In this document: positions 33,708 through 43,800 of the stretch, one piece after another | Position numbering within the stretch: the stretch's first letter is position 1 | Layout of the letters: every line of letters begins with the position of its first letter | From: Symbiodinium microadriaticum | Taxonomy: Eukaryota > Sar > Dinophyceae > Suessiales > Symbiodiniaceae | Assembly: GCA_001939145.1 (NCBI GenBank) | Contig: LSRX01000349.1 | Location: 61,307-125,306, forward strand | Direction: 5' to 3' | DNA length: 64,000 bases | Made by a program: the position numbers and the translations under genes | The notes under the pieces: model-generated | What the model was told of the DNA's origin: nothing | The model's database searches: none | The model's input: only the letters and a program-made list of their open reading frames with translations

Positions 33708-35351
33708 TCAGGAGTCTGGCGTATCCACTGCCATATCCTGTGACTGCGGAGTAGCCGGAGCACCTTGGTAAGTGGCCTGTTTGTAGTCACCTACCTTGTG
33801 CTGAGCCTGCTTAAATTTATCGCAGTACTCATCCCAAACAAATGCAACCTGGGAGACTTGCACCATCTCCAAATCGATGGGATAAGGATTGGTCTCCGAG
33901 GAGTAGACCATGGGGGCGGTCCAGTGCCTTGCACCCTTTCCCACACGAAGTCCCTTCCCAGTGCCTTTGGCTTCCTGGGCGGAGTGGACAAAGAGCTGCT
34001 TTTCTGCAGCATCGATCTGAAGCTGGGTGCCGAAAGTAACGGCATTCCAGGAGTACTGCCACATCGTCGGCTCGGTGGTTTGCAAACGAGCTGGCGGAGT
34101 GGACCGGAGGTACTCGCCGAGTGCTTGAGTGAACTCGAGGCGAGCTTTAAACTCCCGGTTGGACTCATAGTAAAAAAGCCGGGCACAAGCAGTCATCTGG
34201 GCATCAAAAGCCCGAACCGTCTGTGGCGACATTACTGTCAATGTCTTCCACAGGATCACCACTTGATTGGACTGAGCATCATCCACATTGTTCAACACGT
34301 GGAGGATTACTCTGATGGGAAGCTCTAGCTTCCTCTGGAACTGTGGGCTTGAAGGAGTAGCCCTGATGTGGTGCCCTCTGATCGGCGTCCTCTCGTCTCT
34401 GTACAAAGGAATGCCCGTAGCTCCGCCATGGGCTTCCATGAACGACGACCTCAAATCCCAAGACTTAAAAGAGAGGATGGTAATTGCAGACCATCGACCC
34501 TCTCCTGCTGGCGGAGTGGACGGATCACTCTGCAAGCAGTTAAGGAAACGGAGCTCGCCTTCGGCGGGGTAGCCACGCGCAGTCAGAAAGTGCTGGGCCA
34601 CGGTGATCTGCTCCAAAAGCCAGTTGATCATGTAGAAGCGCTCTTGCGGAGTAAAGTCCGCAGGAAAACCAGAAAGCAAAACCTGCAAACCAGAAGCCTG
34701 CTTTTGCGTCGTCCTGTTCTCTGAGCACATCCAGTCCAGATCGGCTTGTTGGCGGAGTACACGATCGTCCACCCGAATAAGAGCCTGTTCCACTTGCGTC
34801 ACCAGATTGTACAGTTCCGGACGAATGACGGCCTTGTGGTAGTGACGAATCGTCTCCAGCACTGTGGCGCGCGTAGTAACCGTGCCTCCCAGCCATGTGC
34901 GAAGGGCACCTGTGTCCTGAGGATTAACCCCAGCTTGCGCCGCTGTGAGCTGTAGGGCCACGTCGTCCTGGACCTGGAAGGCCTGCACGAACCCCTGTGT
35001 GGGCGGAGTAGCTTGAGAGCCGCTCGCCTCTTCCGGTGCCGGGGCCGTGGGCTCTGACCCCAGAGGAGTGGACAGTCCTGTAGACGAAAATCCTGGCGTT
35101 GGAGGGCCACGCTTTGCCGTACGGCGCTGCTCGAAATAGAGCTGCTGGGCTGCAGCATAGGGCGTAGTGGTCGCGCCCTGCTGCTGGCGCAGATATGCCT
35201 CCGCGAGCGCCTGATCCGACATTGCTTCACTGTCGGCTTCTGTGAAACTCAGGGGAGTAGCCCAAATGGCGGCCACCCACAAAAACAGTACCTGTGAAAC
35301 AAGCATAGCAACCAAGCGTAGTAACTGCTTGAAGCTAAGACCAAAAGACAT
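33708..35351 (-). CDS. LINE ORF1 protein (gag-like, unclassified)
   Basis: 547 residues from ATG at 35,351 to TGA at 33,708-33,710. Residues about 10-32 are strongly hydrophobic (LLRLVAMLVSQVLFLWVAAI) and look like a signal or membrane segment, which is unusual for a LINE ORF1 protein. Then follows a Gln/Ala/Thr/Pro-rich region, and from about residue 130 a mostly helical region. I see no CCHC zinc knuckle, RRM or esterase motif. By position it should be the nucleic-acid-binding partner of ORF2. The TGA is followed in frame by four sense codons, then the TTG used above as the nominal ORF2 start, so ORF2 could be made by stop-codon readthrough or by restart at the ATG 40 bases on. Confidence 0.85.
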   Translation of the reverse strand: MSFGLSFKQLLRLVAMLVSQVLFLWVAAIWATPLSFTEADSEAMSDQALAEAYLRQQQGATTTPYAAAQQLYFEQRRTAKRGPPTPGFSSTGLSTPLGSEPTAPAPEEASGSQATPPTQGFVQAFQVQDDVALQLTAAQAGVNPQDTGALRTWLGGTVTTRATVLETIRHYHKAVIRPELYNLVTQVEQALIRVDDRVLRQQADLDWMCSENRTTQKQASGLQVLLSGFPADFTPQERFYMINWLLEQITVAQHFLTARGYPAEGELRFLNCLQSDPSTPPAGEGRWSAITILSFKSWDLRSSFMEAHGGATGIPLYRDERTPIRGHHIRATPSSPQFQRKLELPIRVILHVLNNVDDAQSNQVVILWKTLTVMSPQTVRAFDAQMTACARLFYYESNREFKARLEFTQALGEYLRSTPPARLQTTEPTMWQYSWNAVTFGTQLQIDAAEKQLFVHSAQEAKGTGKGLRVGKGARHWTAPMVYSSETNPYPIDLEMVQVSQVAFVWDEYCDKFKQAQHKVGDYKQATYQGAPATPQSQDMAVDTPDS

Positions 35352-35610
35352 GCGCGCATGCAGAGGCTGACAGCCAAACGCCTACCCCCAAACCCGGGAA
35401 AAAGGGTTTAAGGTCTAGGGAAACAGGAATGTCGGTTACAGCAAGGTGGGCATTCGCTGCAACTGGGACAACTGGGGCGAGCCCCACTAAAAGGAAAATT
35501 CCAGTGGGGCAAGTAGGGCGAGCCCCAGCCCGTACCAGCAAGTGGGACAAGCGGGGCAAGTGGGAGCCAGCTGGTGGTTCCATCCTAGGAATATTGTATG
35601 GGTTTTTTGG
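35352..35610 (-). promoter_or_regulatory. LINE 5' leader with GC-rich hairpin repeats
   Basis: Directly upstream of ORF1. It contains repeated G/C words: a perfect stem TGGGGC-GA-GCCCCA at about 35,472-35,486, and GGGCGAGCCCCA again at about 35,517-35,528, plus several copies of CAAGTGGG(A/G)CAAG. Such leaders often hold internal promoters in LINEs, but no promoter motif can be named here. Confidence 0.45.
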
Positions 35611-35619
35611 TGAGGGTGG

Positions 35620-35728
35620 GGTTGAGGTATAGGTTGTTATGGTTTTGGGTCTTCAGGCGAGTTATTCCTAGGGTTCTACCTATGGGTCTTGGATGGGTTG
35701 AAGGTTGAGGTATAGGTTGTTATGGTTT
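35620..35728. repeat. 26-bp direct repeat
   Basis: Two copies of a 26-base word start at 35,620 and 35,703, both beginning GGTTGAGGTATAGGTTGTTA. The intervening sequence holds TAGGGTT-like words, so this could be a degenerate continuation of the telomere-like environment on the 5' side of the LINE. Confidence 0.85.
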
Positions 35729-35739
35729 GGGGTGCTAGG

Positions 35740-37116
35740 GGTGCATGGTTAGAAAATGGAAATGGTCATTGCTAGCTGAAAGGAGGTACACCCCGGCGCT
35801 CGCCCCCACAAGCGGCGGATACTACAGTATTCTGAACTCTACTACAAGAAACGAAGTGAATACGACAGAAGATACTACAATATACTGTACCATAAGATAT
35901 CATGTCATGGCCAGCACTTGTACTGATCTAAAGCCCCGCGTGCGAAAGGTTGCAATAGGGTGCTATCCCGGCTCAGGCCAGCACCAGCTGCAGCATTCCT
36001 GCCGCGCTTTGACTGCGATGTGTGCAGATGCACGATCGACAGATGAACGCGAAGATCGAACATGTTTTTGTGCGGTTGGTGTCGTGTTTAGCTGATGACT
36101 GATGATCCTAAAAGTGTATGTCAGACACCGCAAGCATGGCAGGTCGGCATGCGCTTGCCTGCCTCCTTTCCGCGGGAGCGACTGTTATATTGTGGACCAG
36201 GGCGAGCGAGACAAGGTGCTTGCTGGAGAACGATGAGATTTATGAATTGTTGACCTTGCACAGAAGTTGTTGCTGAAGTTTGCACGGGAGATTTGATAGG
36301 CCTCACAAGCTCACCTGGATCAGGAGAGGCCGTTTCGCGGAGCACTGGTTTATGTGTCTGGCTCCCAGTGCATTGCTGGCGAGTGCTGCTTGCTTATCCA
36401 TCGTCACCCTTGGGGTCGATGCTATAGCTGCTATAAACTGCAGACACTTCGCTTTCGTTTGGTCATGGCCAGCTGTTGCGGTCGCAGTCGGGCCGCCCGA
36501 AGCAAGCGAACATCCTCTCTGGTGCCAGGCCGGACCGGCGCTCCGAGACCCTGGAGGCGCAAAAGCGCGGTTCACTTTTTTTTGCACCGGAGCTCGAAGC
36601 AGCTGCAGGCCTTCCTCACAAATCTCCGAAAGCTCAATGCGCCACGGCCTCAGGCCGATGGAAAGCCGCGATGGAAAGCCGCGGAGAGTCCCGGCTTGAG
36701 AGGCTCGCTGGATGGGAGTACCCTCTGATCATCTTCACGGCCGATGTCCTTCTGCAAGAGAAGGAGAAGATCATCCTGGCCTGGGGCACAGTCGCACGTC
36801 CCTGGAGATGGGAATCTGGAATATTTTGCTCAGGCAAGTGAGAACCGGGTGTGGTTCGTGCAGTCGCAGGAGGCAAACATTGCAGGCATAGCAGCATGCA
36901 TGATGCACAGGGGAGTGGCTCCTGCTCCTGCCGCCTGCTACTTTTGCTTCTGCTTCTGCTGCTGCTACCGCTCCTGTGGCGCGCTACCGCTACTGCGCTG
37001 CCGCTACGGCTACCGCTGCCGCTGCTGCTGCTGGTACTGCTGCTACTGCGGCTACCGCTGCCGCTGCTGCTACTGCTACTGCTGCTACTGCTACCTGCTA
37101 CTGTTTTATTGTTGCG

Positions 37117-37150
<34 letters not shown>

Positions 37151-37260
37151 TGCTTCTTCTTCTTTGCTTCTTCTTCTTCTTCTGCGCATGCTTCACTTAG
37201 GCTGAGACAACTTGCGCGTGTTTCCAGATCATGACGTGTCGGTGCATGGAACTTCCACAA
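35740..37260 (+). other. Region with weak coding fragments and a trinucleotide array
   Basis: A plus-strand frame at about 36,665-36,790 (SRLERLAGWEYPLIIFTADV) and a piece near 36,805-36,890 (YFAQASENRVWFVQSQEANI) look coding but belong to no family I recognise. 35,740-36,460 shows nothing I can support. Confidence 0.3.
36905..37195. repeat. Degenerate GCT/ACT/TTC trinucleotide array
   Basis: About 290 bases of three-base periodic sequence, mostly CTG/CTA/CCG words, ending in TTC/TCT words. All six frames are low complexity (Ser, Leu, Cys, Ala runs), so no protein is called. Confidence 0.85.
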
Positions 37261-37289
37261 TCAATCAGTCAACCGTCATGGCCTTCTCC

Positions 37290-38870
37290 TGTGCGTCAGG
37301 CAGCGGGATGCTGCAGTGGTTTCGCCACACCCACCTTTTCGATCATCCAGGAATTGCAGGCGAGGGGCATCGCTTGAGTACCTACTAAGTGAGAGAGGTT
37401 TTTCGCATTGACAGGCCTGGACATCTTGTGGGACGTTACCGATGCGGACATAGTCTTCAAGGAGGCATATGACATGACTCAGTGATGCGTGCAGGGAGTC
37501 GAGAAGGAATGGCTGTTGAAGATTTGGAATCGGTGAATGGCTTGCGAGACTCTGGCCCATTTCTCGGAGGACCCTCTCCGCAATCTCCAGACCAAGAGGG
37601 CTCAAGCGGGCTGCAGGCACCAGCATCCTCAGATCCAGAAGAGGCAAATTGCTCTGTGGCCATTGCAGGCGCATCGAAGACGTGAGCGCACGCTCAGGCC
37701 TGGACCAGACTAGGTCAACAAACGCACACGCACGCATATTACATTCGTTCGTTTCATACTGAGTCAGACCAGACATCTTGAGAGCTTGATTGCAAAAGAA
37801 CCGGCTTGGTGGCCAGATTGTGCAAGGCCTCCGCGCTTCGCAGGACGCTGGACTAGCTCGGGTTTCTTGTTGCTGTGCCTAACGCTTGAAGAATCTTGAA
37901 GAAAGGGACAACAGGTCGCCCTTCCATTGCCTGTTCTGCATGCATTTTCAGTGGAACGAGGTGGAGCTATCTTTTCCTGCTCCGACAACAAACGCGCACT
38001 TAGATTCGTTTTGGGGCCTGGGAGGCTGTAAGTCCGAATCCGAAACACCATTGCGCATGAACATCTTCGTGGTCGTCAAAGGCCCCAGGAGAAGTTGATG
38101 AATTGTGCTGCCTTTTCGATCTGGGTCGGGGTATGTCGGAGCAGCTTAAAAGCACCAGACGGGCGACCAAGGCCTCGAGAGCTTCAATAGCAAAGCATTT
38201 TTCCTCAGGGGCTGAGTCCTGGCTAAACTCAAAACTTGAGGAAGCTGGTAGATCAATCCATCGCACCGGGCAAGGGTGAAGGCTTCCGTTGATTCTCGGC
38301 CCGCTGTCATGGTCGACGATGGGCTCGGTTTCTTCCATTGCATTCATCTTCAGGATGCTTTCTTGGGCGACCTCACGGAGCTTTTCGTGCAGCTGAGCCA
38401 GGCAGCTTTGCCTTTGCAATGTTCACGGTCAGTTGATCCGCGCCACGGAAAGGCCACACTGGCGGAAGGCGTCCATGGCGCCGCGAGCGCCTGCACTGTT
38501 TGGAAGAGGCCCCAACAGCCGGACTGACGAGTCTCGAGCAAGAAAGCCGCTGCCAGGACTTTCATGAGCGAGCCCCTCTTTCGCCAGTACATCCAGTGCC
38601 TTGGACAATCTTGGACACTCTAAACTTGACATTGCCAGAAGCCACAGAAAGTGCAGGTTCTTGGAGGATGCTGTCGGTGGAGCTACAGAGGCCGCCCTGC
38701 GATTCGATGCCCTGTCGGTGCGAAATTTCGGCATCGAGTTGCTGCATCGACAGGTGGGCTTGCCGGTGGTGCTGCTTGTGTTTCTTGAAATTGCCCGAGT
38801 GGTTACTGCCTAGGCTCTGACTGAACAACACCATCATAAGCAATGCCAAGATCTGGTGCAGTTGCAAATT
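37290..38870 (-). CDS. Exon-like series on the minus strand, unrecognised protein
   Basis: In minus-strand order: 38,837-38,605 (MMVLFSQSLGS start, then MQQLDAEISHRQGIESQ); about 38,610-38,440 (KALDVLAKEGLAHESPGSG); about 38,412-38,080 (AQLHEKLREVAQESILKM, then EEKCFAIEALEALVARLVLL); and about 37,690-37,400 (SPLGLEIAERVLREMGQSLA). These are helical and have ordinary composition, but I know no matching family and splice joints were not fixed. The minus direction, against most of the window, is itself uncertain. Confidence 0.35.
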
Positions 38871-38899
38871 TCTGTCTTTTTTTTTCCTGTCGCTACGTG

Positions 38900-40800
38900 T
38901 GCTGGCAATCTATCTCCTCGAGCTATGTTGTAAGTGGGATAAACATCCTTGTTGCGGCTTTTCGCGCCACTGGCCGGGAATCTGCAGAATGCCACAAGTT
39001 GGCTGGATTCGCCTTGGTTGGACTGCAGATTGGAGAGTTTTCGTTTGGACATCATGGATAGCATCTCTTTCTCACTAATTTTCCAAGCAATCCGGACGCG
39101 TGGGTTCGAAAGCAACGCGATCGCCTTCCGGAATCTCCATCGTACGATCCAGGGCAAAATACGCCGGAGCCCTTTTCCGGATCGCGCCGTCGGATCATAA
39201 GGAACTCACGATTCCACGAAGTCCTTCCTGAAATGTGGTGAGTATTGGAACCTGCACTGTTGCTTCCTAGCCTACCCAATCGCAATTCGTAGTCGCACCG
39301 AAAACTCGTTTTTGTCTCTCCACATTTACCTGGCGCCGTGGAACATAAAACTTCCAGAACGGTACGAGAAACACCCGAGCGTCGCACAACTTGAAGCAGA
39401 TGGTTTGGGGCCAGGGGTGCAGCGGCTTAGGGGCTTTTGGTTTCGTGCAAAGGCCGTGAGCATTAGAGTGAACCGGTAGTAGCGAGAGACTTTGGAGCTG
39501 ACGGCCTGCCAGGTTCGTGGGACTCAGCTACTGCACCTCGGTTAAGCTTGCAAGCGTTTCTATTGTCATCGGTGCTGTTTTCACTCAGCAGAAAGTTAGA
39601 GGAAAGACTATTCCAACTAACAGATTTCCCATGATTTCCCTAAGGTTGCTGGAATGAAGAGCTTTCAGCCTTTGCTTGCGACGTCATCGTGCCTGGAGTA
39701 GGTATCGCGATTCCGTAGAGCAGACCTTGGGAGACGCGCTTGGCCCTGGCGGTTTGGCATGCCACGGTGAACGTCCGAGGACCACGACTGCGAAGCACAC
39801 GGGAACTCATCGCGGACGGCGTTGTCAGGCAAGGGGGCCAGGCAACGGCTGCGTGCACGGACATGGGACTGGACGTGACGTACGTGACAAGCAGCAAGCG
39901 GGGGACATCTGCATGGCGGGACGACTGGTGAAGGGGATGCAAGTGGAAGCCGGGGAAACGGACGAGGCCGGCGAGGAAGCTGCTGGGCAGGTGCTTGACT
40001 CATGGCTTGCCCGCGAGAAGGGCCCAGCTGTCGTGAATTTTATTCTTTTGTTGTTTCTTCACAACTTTTCCGCCTGAGCCTGAGCGGGCGGTGCAAAGAC
40101 TCGATTGCCTTTCATTTGGGCCGATCGCCCGACGCCAGCCACTTGTCAGGTCTGGACTGAATCGGTCTGAAAGCCTCTGGGCTCTGAGCCAGATGCATCA
40201 CTGTGCATCGATCCATTGCTCGTATGCTGTTCCCTCAAAAAGCATCAAAAAGCTTTAAACAGCTGGATCACCACTGCGACTCCGCATGCTGCGGTGTTGA
40301 ACATTCTGAAGACCACGCAGTCAGCAAGTTAGATCACACCAGAGCTGGTCCTCACCAGAGGGCTCTAGGCCATGGCGGCTGTGCTTCGGTCCAGCTTGCA
40401 GAGGCTTGATTTGGGAGTTGCTGTGCTATGGCATGGGATCAGCTAGAGTTGCTTGATTGGTTTCTTTCGATCGCAGAGAAAGCAAGTTCTGAGAAGAGTC
40501 GCGACTGCGGCTACTCCAATGTGTCTTTCGCATCGCTGAGCGCGGCTGAGCGCTGCCTGTGAGCTTGCCACTCCTCTTCTTGCAAAGCTTCTTTCAGGCT
40601 GCGAAAAAGTCGCGCCACTGCTACCTCACGAGGTCCATCTGGGCATGGCATGCTTATTTCGGATGCAGAATGGACGAACAGAGCTGGCCAGGATGTGCTG
40701 CCATGGCCCGCGAAAAGACCAAGAAGACTGAAGCCAGGCAGGTCGTCTGACCTAGGTTTGGACAATTCCAAGATTGCCCGGTCTGGTCTGCCACGGCTTT
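38900..40800. other. Stretch without a supported gene
   Basis: Only short frames without family features are present. 39,676-40,077 (+) is open for 133 codons but its composition is Gly/Arg/Thr-rich and it has no motif, so I do not call it. Confidence 0.45.
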
Positions 40801-40839
40801 GAGCAGGTCACCGTTACTTGAGTTTCAGCTCGACGCACG

Positions 40840-43800
40840 GGAGGTGCTCTGCTTCTGAGCTAGCCCTTTATCAACACAAAGGCTCCTTCAATGAAGCGCA
40901 GGTCAAGCACATGGCGCCCCATGTTTTGGCGTCAGCCATCGCGAGCGCAGGCGCAGGCCCATCCTCACAGTCCATGGCCTTCGCCACGCTGCATTCAGAT
41001 GAGTTAAGTACTTGGGAGTGCACCGTAATTCCCAGGCCGCCATACTTCTCCAACCCTGTGGCGCGCCTACGCTGCGCGTGCCTCCGAAGTTCGGAGGCGG
41101 TTGACGCTCCGCGATCTGAGGTGCTTGGATGTATCAGTCAGTAGAAGAACTCTTGGTTCCTTACTGAGTCTACTAGAAGACGTTCGAAGATCAGATCCTG
41201 TCCCCAGGAGGCTCTTCCAGGGACATGCCGCAGCTGGCAAGAAGGATGCGTCACTTGAGTCCAAAGATTGCAGATTCCGACAGTCCTGCTTGTGTCAGCT
41301 CTCAGCCAGTCTCACATCCTTGAAGCCCAAAGTTCCCGACCAAAACGAGCTTCCCATCGCAGCACCCTGCCTGAAAGCACAGGACATATCCCTTTTTCGG
41401 GATCTTCTAGACGATGCGTCGTGGAAAGGACAGCGGACATGAGCCTGCCGCCGTTCAACACTGTAGTCGGCCGAAAATCTTAGAAACGAATCATGGGAAG
41501 TGGGATAGCTGACCGGAGAGTGCCGAGATGATTGCGAGCAGCGGCCTCGTTGCTGGTACACCGTGCAGCTTGTGAATTATGCTTTATACAAACCATTCAC
41601 AAGCAGCCAGGTTCTTGTGTTGTTGCATCTCTTCCAACATCTTGCAACAGAAGTTGGTCCGGTCCAGCACGCCCGGCTGATTACTTGAGAATGACAAGCA
41701 GAGTGAGCGGGAAGAAAGAGCGGACGAGCTCGACGGACGTGAAGCCTGCATGCAAGCACGAAACGTGTAAAGCCTGAACCGATTGCGAATCAGTTTTTGA
41801 ACAAACACTCTGCACATTGCGTTTACTGTTCTCGTTTTTGGCTCGTTCAGGAGATCCACAAGCTTCAGCCAGAGACCTCTGCTTTGTGGCGATTGCCCTG
41901 GCTAAACTGAGGCCGTGGAGGGAACATGTCTCCTCTTCTGCGTCCCATCCAATCCAGTCCCAGGTGCAACAACGACATCTTTGAGGCTGTGACCACTCAC
42001 TTTGCAGAAAACACCATGGACGACTTAGAGAGCATCGATGTTAGCAGCTTGGCGAACGCTTTTTCCAGAGTCGCCCTCACGCACAAAGTCTGCTGGGCGA
42101 AAATTTCTCAGCGTCTTCGAGCCGATGCATCATCTGCGCTGCTTCCGCCTGCGGCTGCTACCATGGCACTGAATGCCTTTGCTGTTGTGAAGCAATGCGA
42201 CTCCGAGCTTTTCATGTCCGTGGTGGAGAGTTCCATCAGGCCGGGAGCATCCCTCGGCGCGTGTCCAGCAGAACTAGGGGCTGCGGCGGCTATAGGGCGT
42301 GCCAAGGGCTTTTAGAATTCCAAGTCTTTTGCTGGGCCAGGCCTTGCATAGCCGACTACACGATCACACAGGCGGCCCTGCTCCTGGATGCCCTGGCTCG
42401 TTGCAGCAGCGGCAGCGTGACTCTCGGCTCGAGAGGACCTGGCAAATCTCAGCGTCATTAAGACAATTGAGAGTGCTTTTCGTTGCTCGAAGAAAGCCGA
42501 TCGAGAAATAGCGGAGTGCATTCTCCAATCAGTGTGGTGACACGCTGGAGTCCTAGTGACGGCACGAAGCACGGCAAGTCGGTGTCTACATCAGGATCCG
42601 CAGCTCTCATTTTGCGGACGATAATCGAGTTCAGGCCACAATTCGGTGCGCGACCCGTCCCCCGCAAAAGCCGATTTCGTTCTAAGGTCCAATACTTTGG
42701 GGCAATTGTGATCTTCAGAGCACTCGAGGTGTCTGAAGTCCGACTGGTAGCACCGCCATACTATTCTGCCTCTCGGGCTCTGGGGTCGCGCCGTTACGCA
42801 ATGCCCTTAAAACTCCCAATGTGACTCAAGTCCCGGCAATGCGACACTATTCCCCCTGTGGGCTTCGCGCTGTGCCGTCGGGCTAACCGCCTTACGTCTT
42901 AGGGTCATGCAGCGGTGTTGGAACGTTCTCCGGACGTGGTCCTGGTGCTCCGCGGCTGTGTCTTGCGGGCTGACCATGCTGAAACCCTTGCATGCTCGCC
43001 AGCTTAGGACGGCGCAGTTAGCCCCCGACCTCTTTCGCAGCTTCAAGCGGCTCTGGCTGTCGCAGGGGCACCTTCAGGAGCAGAAGTCCGTGCCTTTGAC
43101 GGCGTGTAAGTCTGGCATGCTGACAGCACACGCAGGAGCTGGCGGGCCCAGAGGATGCTCGGACTCATAAAGCTCAGTCTGATCTGGGTGAGCGCATAGA
43201 TCTGTTGTTGTTCGTGTGGCACACAACTGTTTTGGGGCCCCGTCGCTGAATCACCCCAATAACTTGGAGGGACTTCGTCGAGGGTTGGCGTTCTTCATGC
43301 CTTCGCACTCCGGATCCCACTTGTCGCCTGCCGACATGGGCATTTGCAAGACGGACGCGTCTAAGGACCTAGCACACCTGGCGAGCTCTGCTGTGAAGCT
43401 CGGCATCGTCCAGGCTGGAGATTCAGGTTCGAGTGCCGCAGAGAGAGCCTGCAGCCTCGAATCTCCGTTTTGACGACAGGAGGAGCAATTCAACCTAGCA
43501 TTGGCTTCTGCTGGCCTTCAGCACGTTGGCCAATTCTCCCCTTCGCAGCTGGCTTTATTTTGCAGCAATCTGGCCCGGCTGCCTTCAGCTGGCCGTGCTG
43601 CGTTTCTGGCTGTCGCTGCCCTCCAGGCCCGGTGTTGCAGAGTTGAGGCCAGCTATCGCCCGCTCTGACCTTACGGTTGCAGGTGCAGCGGACCTTGCGC
43701 TTCAGCTCCTTCGTGGACCTGGGCCTGCTTTCGCAAGCTTTCGGCAGCAGCAGCATCACGCTCACTCGCGAGGCATCCGAGCTGTACCTGCAAAGGCTTT

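Larger units (their letters stand above)
28674..35479 (-). mobile_element. Near-intact LINE (non-LTR retrotransposon)
   Basis: The minus strand carries two long intronless ORFs in tandem and an A-tract of 11 at the 3' end (28,674-28,684). ORF2 has an APE-type endonuclease, an RNase H and a reverse transcriptase, with all the key residues I can check in place, so the copy may be young or active. No LTR, integrase or protease is seen. The 5' end is not proven. Candidate direct repeats are AGCCC(C)ACTAAAAG at 28,489-28,501 and 35,480-35,493; if these are target-site copies the element would span about 28,502-35,479 and include the telomere-like tract. No target duplication directly abutting the A-tract was found by eye. 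The whole element is studded with the motif ACTCC on the coding strand. Confidence 0.92.

Noticed and set aside
28683..35351. CRISPR-like array suggested by the regularly recurring GGAGTAG word
   Set aside because: The word is too short, its spacing is irregular (about 20 to over 500 bases), and it lies inside coding sequence of a retrotransposon in a eukaryote.
36634..37260. Minus-strand Ser/Gly-rich frame and plus-strand Leu-rich frame
   Set aside because: Both run through the degenerate GCT array, and their composition follows the repeat.
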